Shown here piece by piece: positions 62,917 through 64,000 of a DNA stretch of 64,000 bases. Below the pieces are notes generated by a model that was not told the origin of the DNA, did not search any database, and saw nothing but the letters and a program-made list of their open reading frames with translations. Numbering within the stretch: the first letter of the stretch is position 1; every line of letters starts with the position of its first letter. The DNA is from Novosphingobium clariflavum (GTDB taxonomy: Bacteria; Pseudomonadota; Alphaproteobacteria; Sphingomonadales; Sphingomonadaceae), in assembly GCF_026420865.1 (NCBI RefSeq), contig NZ_JAPCWC010000003.1, positions 1-64,000 on the forward strand, in the 5' to 3' direction. The position numbers and the translations under genes were made by a program.

Positions 62917-62946
62917 CTTATGCAGCGAGACAGGTTTTGCTGCAAA
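62917..62946 (-). promoter_or_regulatory. Promoter-like pair of sRNA copy A
   Basis: TTTGCA (62941-62946), an 18-bp spacer and CATAAG (62917-62922) on the minus strand lie at the same distances as in copies B and C. Confidence 0.4.
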
Positions 62947-62966
62947 TGCGAAAAAATGGAGCATGG

Positions 62967-62981
62967 TTGCGTGTGGCGCAA
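62967..62981. promoter_or_regulatory. Inverted repeat TTGC-N7-GCAA upstream of copy A
   Basis: GTTGC and GCAAC flank GTGTGGC-type spacer. The distance from its near edge to the -10 box edge is exactly as in copies B and C, although spacer sequences differ. Confidence 0.55.
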
Positions 62982-63205
62982 CTAATCGCGCGGGCGAATT
63001 GGCGGAATTGCGTGGATTGGGTTTGATGGAATTGCATTCATGGCGGATTCCCGCGGCTTTGGGCCACCCCGACACCTGGCGTTCGTGTTGCAAACGCGGT
63101 GCTAAGCGTCTTGCCGCGGGCCGGACGGGCGCGGATCGTGCGCTGACCTCTCGAAGAGAGCGATGAGGCGAATCTGGTCCTGCCGCTCGCGGATGCGCAG
63201 CGGAC

Positions 63206-63236
63206 AAAAAAGAAGGGCCGGTCCGAAGACCAGCCC
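63206..63236 (-). terminator. Terminator of sRNA copy B
   Basis: A 9-bp stem (63215-63223 with 63228-63236, one G-U pair in the RNA) has loop TTCG, then TTC and six T. Confidence 0.85.
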
Positions 63237-63272
63237 CTTGGAAAGTTTTTGGGAGAGGATGCCTGAAAGGCC
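63206..63272 (-). ncRNA. Candidate sRNA, copy B of three
   Basis: This predicted RNA of about 67 nt has the 5' hairpin GCCT-TTC-AGGC, an unpaired ATCCTCTCCCAAAAAC segment complementary to Shine-Dalgarno-like GGGAGAGG, and a terminator with a UUCG tetraloop and T6. It is nearly identical to copy C over the RNA body. An ATG at the -10 box could open a short frame, but a one-base length difference from copy C breaks it, which supports RNA rather than peptide function. Confidence 0.6.
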
Positions 63273-63277
63273 TGCTC

Positions 63278-63307
63278 CATATGCTCGTCAGGCTGATTCT
63301 CCGCAAA
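63278..63307 (-). promoter_or_regulatory. Promoter-like pair of sRNA copy B
   Basis: TTTGCG (63302-63307), 18 bp, then CATATG (63278-63283) on the minus strand. The predicted start is near 63272. Confidence 0.45.
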
Positions 63308-63327
63308 CGCGAAAAATGGGAGATGTG

Positions 63328-63342
63328 TTGCGTTTCATGCAA
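63328..63342. promoter_or_regulatory. Inverted repeat TTGC-N7-GCAA upstream of copy B
   Basis: Arms at 63328-63331 and 63339-63342. Its centre is about 63 bp upstream of the predicted RNA start, the usual position of an activator site. Confidence 0.55.
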
Positions 63343-63514
63343 TTAAATTGCGAAGGAAGTCGCGGAAATGCGTGAGGCCGGTTTGATCGAAATGCATTTC
63401 CCAAGTCTTTTGACGGAGTAATTCCTTGCCGATCTGTGATTTGGCGCGTTTGGCGTAGTCCTGCTCGGTGCGCTGCCAAGTGTCCCGGTGTTCGTCTTGG
63501 CGGGACAGGCGCAT
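63335..63514 (-). CDS. Possible 59-residue protein between sRNA copies
   Basis: This is an open frame from an ATG at 63514, hydrophilic (SRQDEHRDTWQRTEQDYAKRAKSQIGKELL) and ending in FDQTGLTHFRDFLRNLIA. A related stretch, M-x-F-x-QT-x2-T-x-FR-x-FAR, is readable upstream of copy A after a 1-bp shift, so the duplicated unit may include the end of this frame. There is no clear ribosome-binding site, so it may be chance or a decayed gene. Confidence 0.25.
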   Translation of the reverse strand: MRLSRQDEHRDTWQRTEQDYAKRAKSQIGKELLRQKTWEMHFDQTGLTHFRDFLRNLIA

Positions 63515-63602
63515 GGAGAAGCGCGGGCGTGGGCAGCCGTTGATCGGAAAGTTGCGTGCGCCAACGGGCGCTGCTGCAGGTCGCTTGCCACGCGCTACAG
63601 GC

Positions 63603-63633
63603 AAAAAAGAAGGGCCGGTCCGAAGACCAGCCC
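63603..63633 (-). terminator. Terminator of sRNA copy C
   Basis: A 9-bp stem (63612-63620 with 63625-63633) has loop TTCG, then TTC and six T, identical to copy B. Confidence 0.85.
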
Positions 63634-63670
63634 CTTTGGAAAGTTTTTGGGAGAGGATGCCTGAAAGGCC
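63603..63670 (-). ncRNA. Candidate sRNA, copy C of three
   Basis: This predicted RNA of about 68 nt matches copy B almost base for base, with one extra A before the terminator stem. It carries the same 5' hairpin, CCTCTCCC segment and UUCG terminator. It lies about 100 bp after the rimO stop codon on the same strand, but has its own promoter-like pair. Confidence 0.6.
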
Positions 63671-63675
63671 CGCTC

Positions 63676-63705
63676 CATATGCTTGTCGGACCGATTCTTC
63701 GCAAA
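63676..63705 (-). promoter_or_regulatory. Promoter-like pair of sRNA copy C
   Basis: TTTGCG (63700-63705), 18 bp, then CATATG (63676-63681) on the minus strand. The predicted start is near 63670. Confidence 0.45.
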
Positions 63706-63725
63706 CGCGAAAAAATCGCCGTTGA

Positions 63726-63740
63726 TTGCAAAATGTGCAA
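63726..63740. promoter_or_regulatory. Inverted repeat ATTGC-N7-GCAAT upstream of copy C
   Basis: Arms TTGC (63726-63729) and GCAA (63737-63740) extend to GATTGC/GCAATC. Upstream sequence is otherwise unrelated to copies A and B, so the repeat itself appears to be what is conserved. Confidence 0.6.
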
Positions 63741-63765
63741 TCTTAAGGCGCGGAGCCGTTAGGGA

Positions 63766-64000
63766 TCAGCCCTGGGTCAATGCTCCGTAAAGGTCGTGTT
63801 CGTCCGCATCTTCGACGAGAACGTCAATGATATCACCGACTTGCACATCACCCACATTGCGCAGGAAGACGTTGCCGTCGATCTCGGGAGCATCGGCCTG
63901 CGAGCGGGCGGTTGCACCGATTTCGCCGTCTTCGTCGGGCTCGCCCACTTCGTCGATGATCACCGGGATCACGCGGCCGATCTTGGCCTGAAGCTTGGCG
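63766..64000 (-). CDS. rimO: Ribosomal protein S12 methylthiotransferase RimO, C-terminal part
   Basis: The frame enters from the right window edge and ends at 63766, giving about 77 residues. It carries the TRAM domain and preceding segment of Rim[32 protein letters not shown] and [21 protein letters not shown]. RimO adds a methylthio group to an aspartate of ribosomal protein S12 using radical SAM chemistry. The catalytic part lies outside the window. Confidence 0.9.
   Translation of the reverse strand, partial: AKLQAKIGRVIPVIIDEVGEPDEDGEIGATARSQADAPEIDGNVFLRNVGDVQVGDIIDVLVEDADEHDLYGALTQG

Noticed and set aside
63038..63280. Minus-strand frame MEQAFQASSPKNFPRG across sRNA copy B as a small protein
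   Set aside because: Copies A and C do not keep the frame (length differences of one or more bases before the terminator, no ATG in A), whereas the stems are kept.
62849..63740. CRISPR array interpretation of the three repeats
   Set aside because: Only three copies, 360-400 bp apart, with internal promoter and terminator structure and no cas genes. The spacing is far too long for CRISPR.

Overview
The window is GC-rich, gene-dense bacterial chromosome. Its content points to an alphaproteobacterium of the Sphingomonadales, most likely a Novosphingobium-like organism. The signs are a large TonB-dependent receptor, a class I P450 paired with its own [2Fe-2S] ferredoxin, an NDUFA12-type complex I accessory protein, an ScfR-type regulator divergent from isocitrate lyase, the order tRNA-Trp/secE/nusG/rplK/rplA, and several DUF families typical of alphaproteobacteria. 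No insertion sequence, prophage, CRISPR array or origin was seen. The genus is an inference; the order is better supported.

Layout. 0-5 kb: an asparaginase-like gene, a fused lysophospholipid flipase/acyltransferase/acyl-ACP synthetase (aas) and a divergent TetR regulator. 5-10 kb: a TetR repressor divergent from a three-gene EmrAB/TolC-type efflux operon, with two identical palindromic operators and two interleaved promoters that leave almost no 5' leader on either mRNA. 10-18 kb: a chemotaxis operon (STAS, cheA, cheR, cheB, cheD, cheY, cheW, one unknown) with a divergent second CheB whose catalytic histidine is replaced. 18-25 kb: MATE exporter, FAD oxidoreductase, P450-ferredoxin operon with a divergent TetR and operator, and pfkB. 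25-31 kb: two large GGDEF-EAL proteins. 31-36 kb: glyoxylate-shunt isocitrate lyase with a small downstream gene, the divergent ScfR/RamB-type regulator and an acyl-CoA synthetase-like gene. 36-44 kb: TonB-dependent receptor, a TonB protein, GDP-mannose precursor genes (manC, manA), a DUF2721 protein and an MFS transporter. 44-50 kb: fatty acyl-AMP ligase, recX, PHB depolymerase-like esterase, NDUFA12, DUF2155 and aat. 50-57 kb: tRNA-Trp, an inserted membrane protein, secE-nusG, GNAT, acyltransferase-3, rplK-rplA and a CDP-alcohol phosphatidyltransferase. 57-63 kb: DUF885 peptidase-like protein, TauD-family dioxygenase, chorismate-lyase-like protein, CinA-type protein and a serine hydrolase. 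62.8-64 kb: three copies of a repeated small-RNA-like unit, then the end of rimO.

The most interesting region is 62.85-63.74 kb. Three homologous intergenic units on the minus strand each carry, in the same order and at the same spacing, a TTGC-N7-GCAA inverted repeat, a TTTGC(A/G)/CATA(T/A)G promoter-like pair 18 nt apart, a short 5' hairpin, a conserved single-stranded CAUCCUCUCCC stretch and a rho-independent terminator with a UUCG loop. They look like a family of three sRNAs of about 65 nt with an exposed anti-Shine-Dalgarno-like segment, controlled by one shared regulator. Single-base indels between copies argue against a peptide-coding function.
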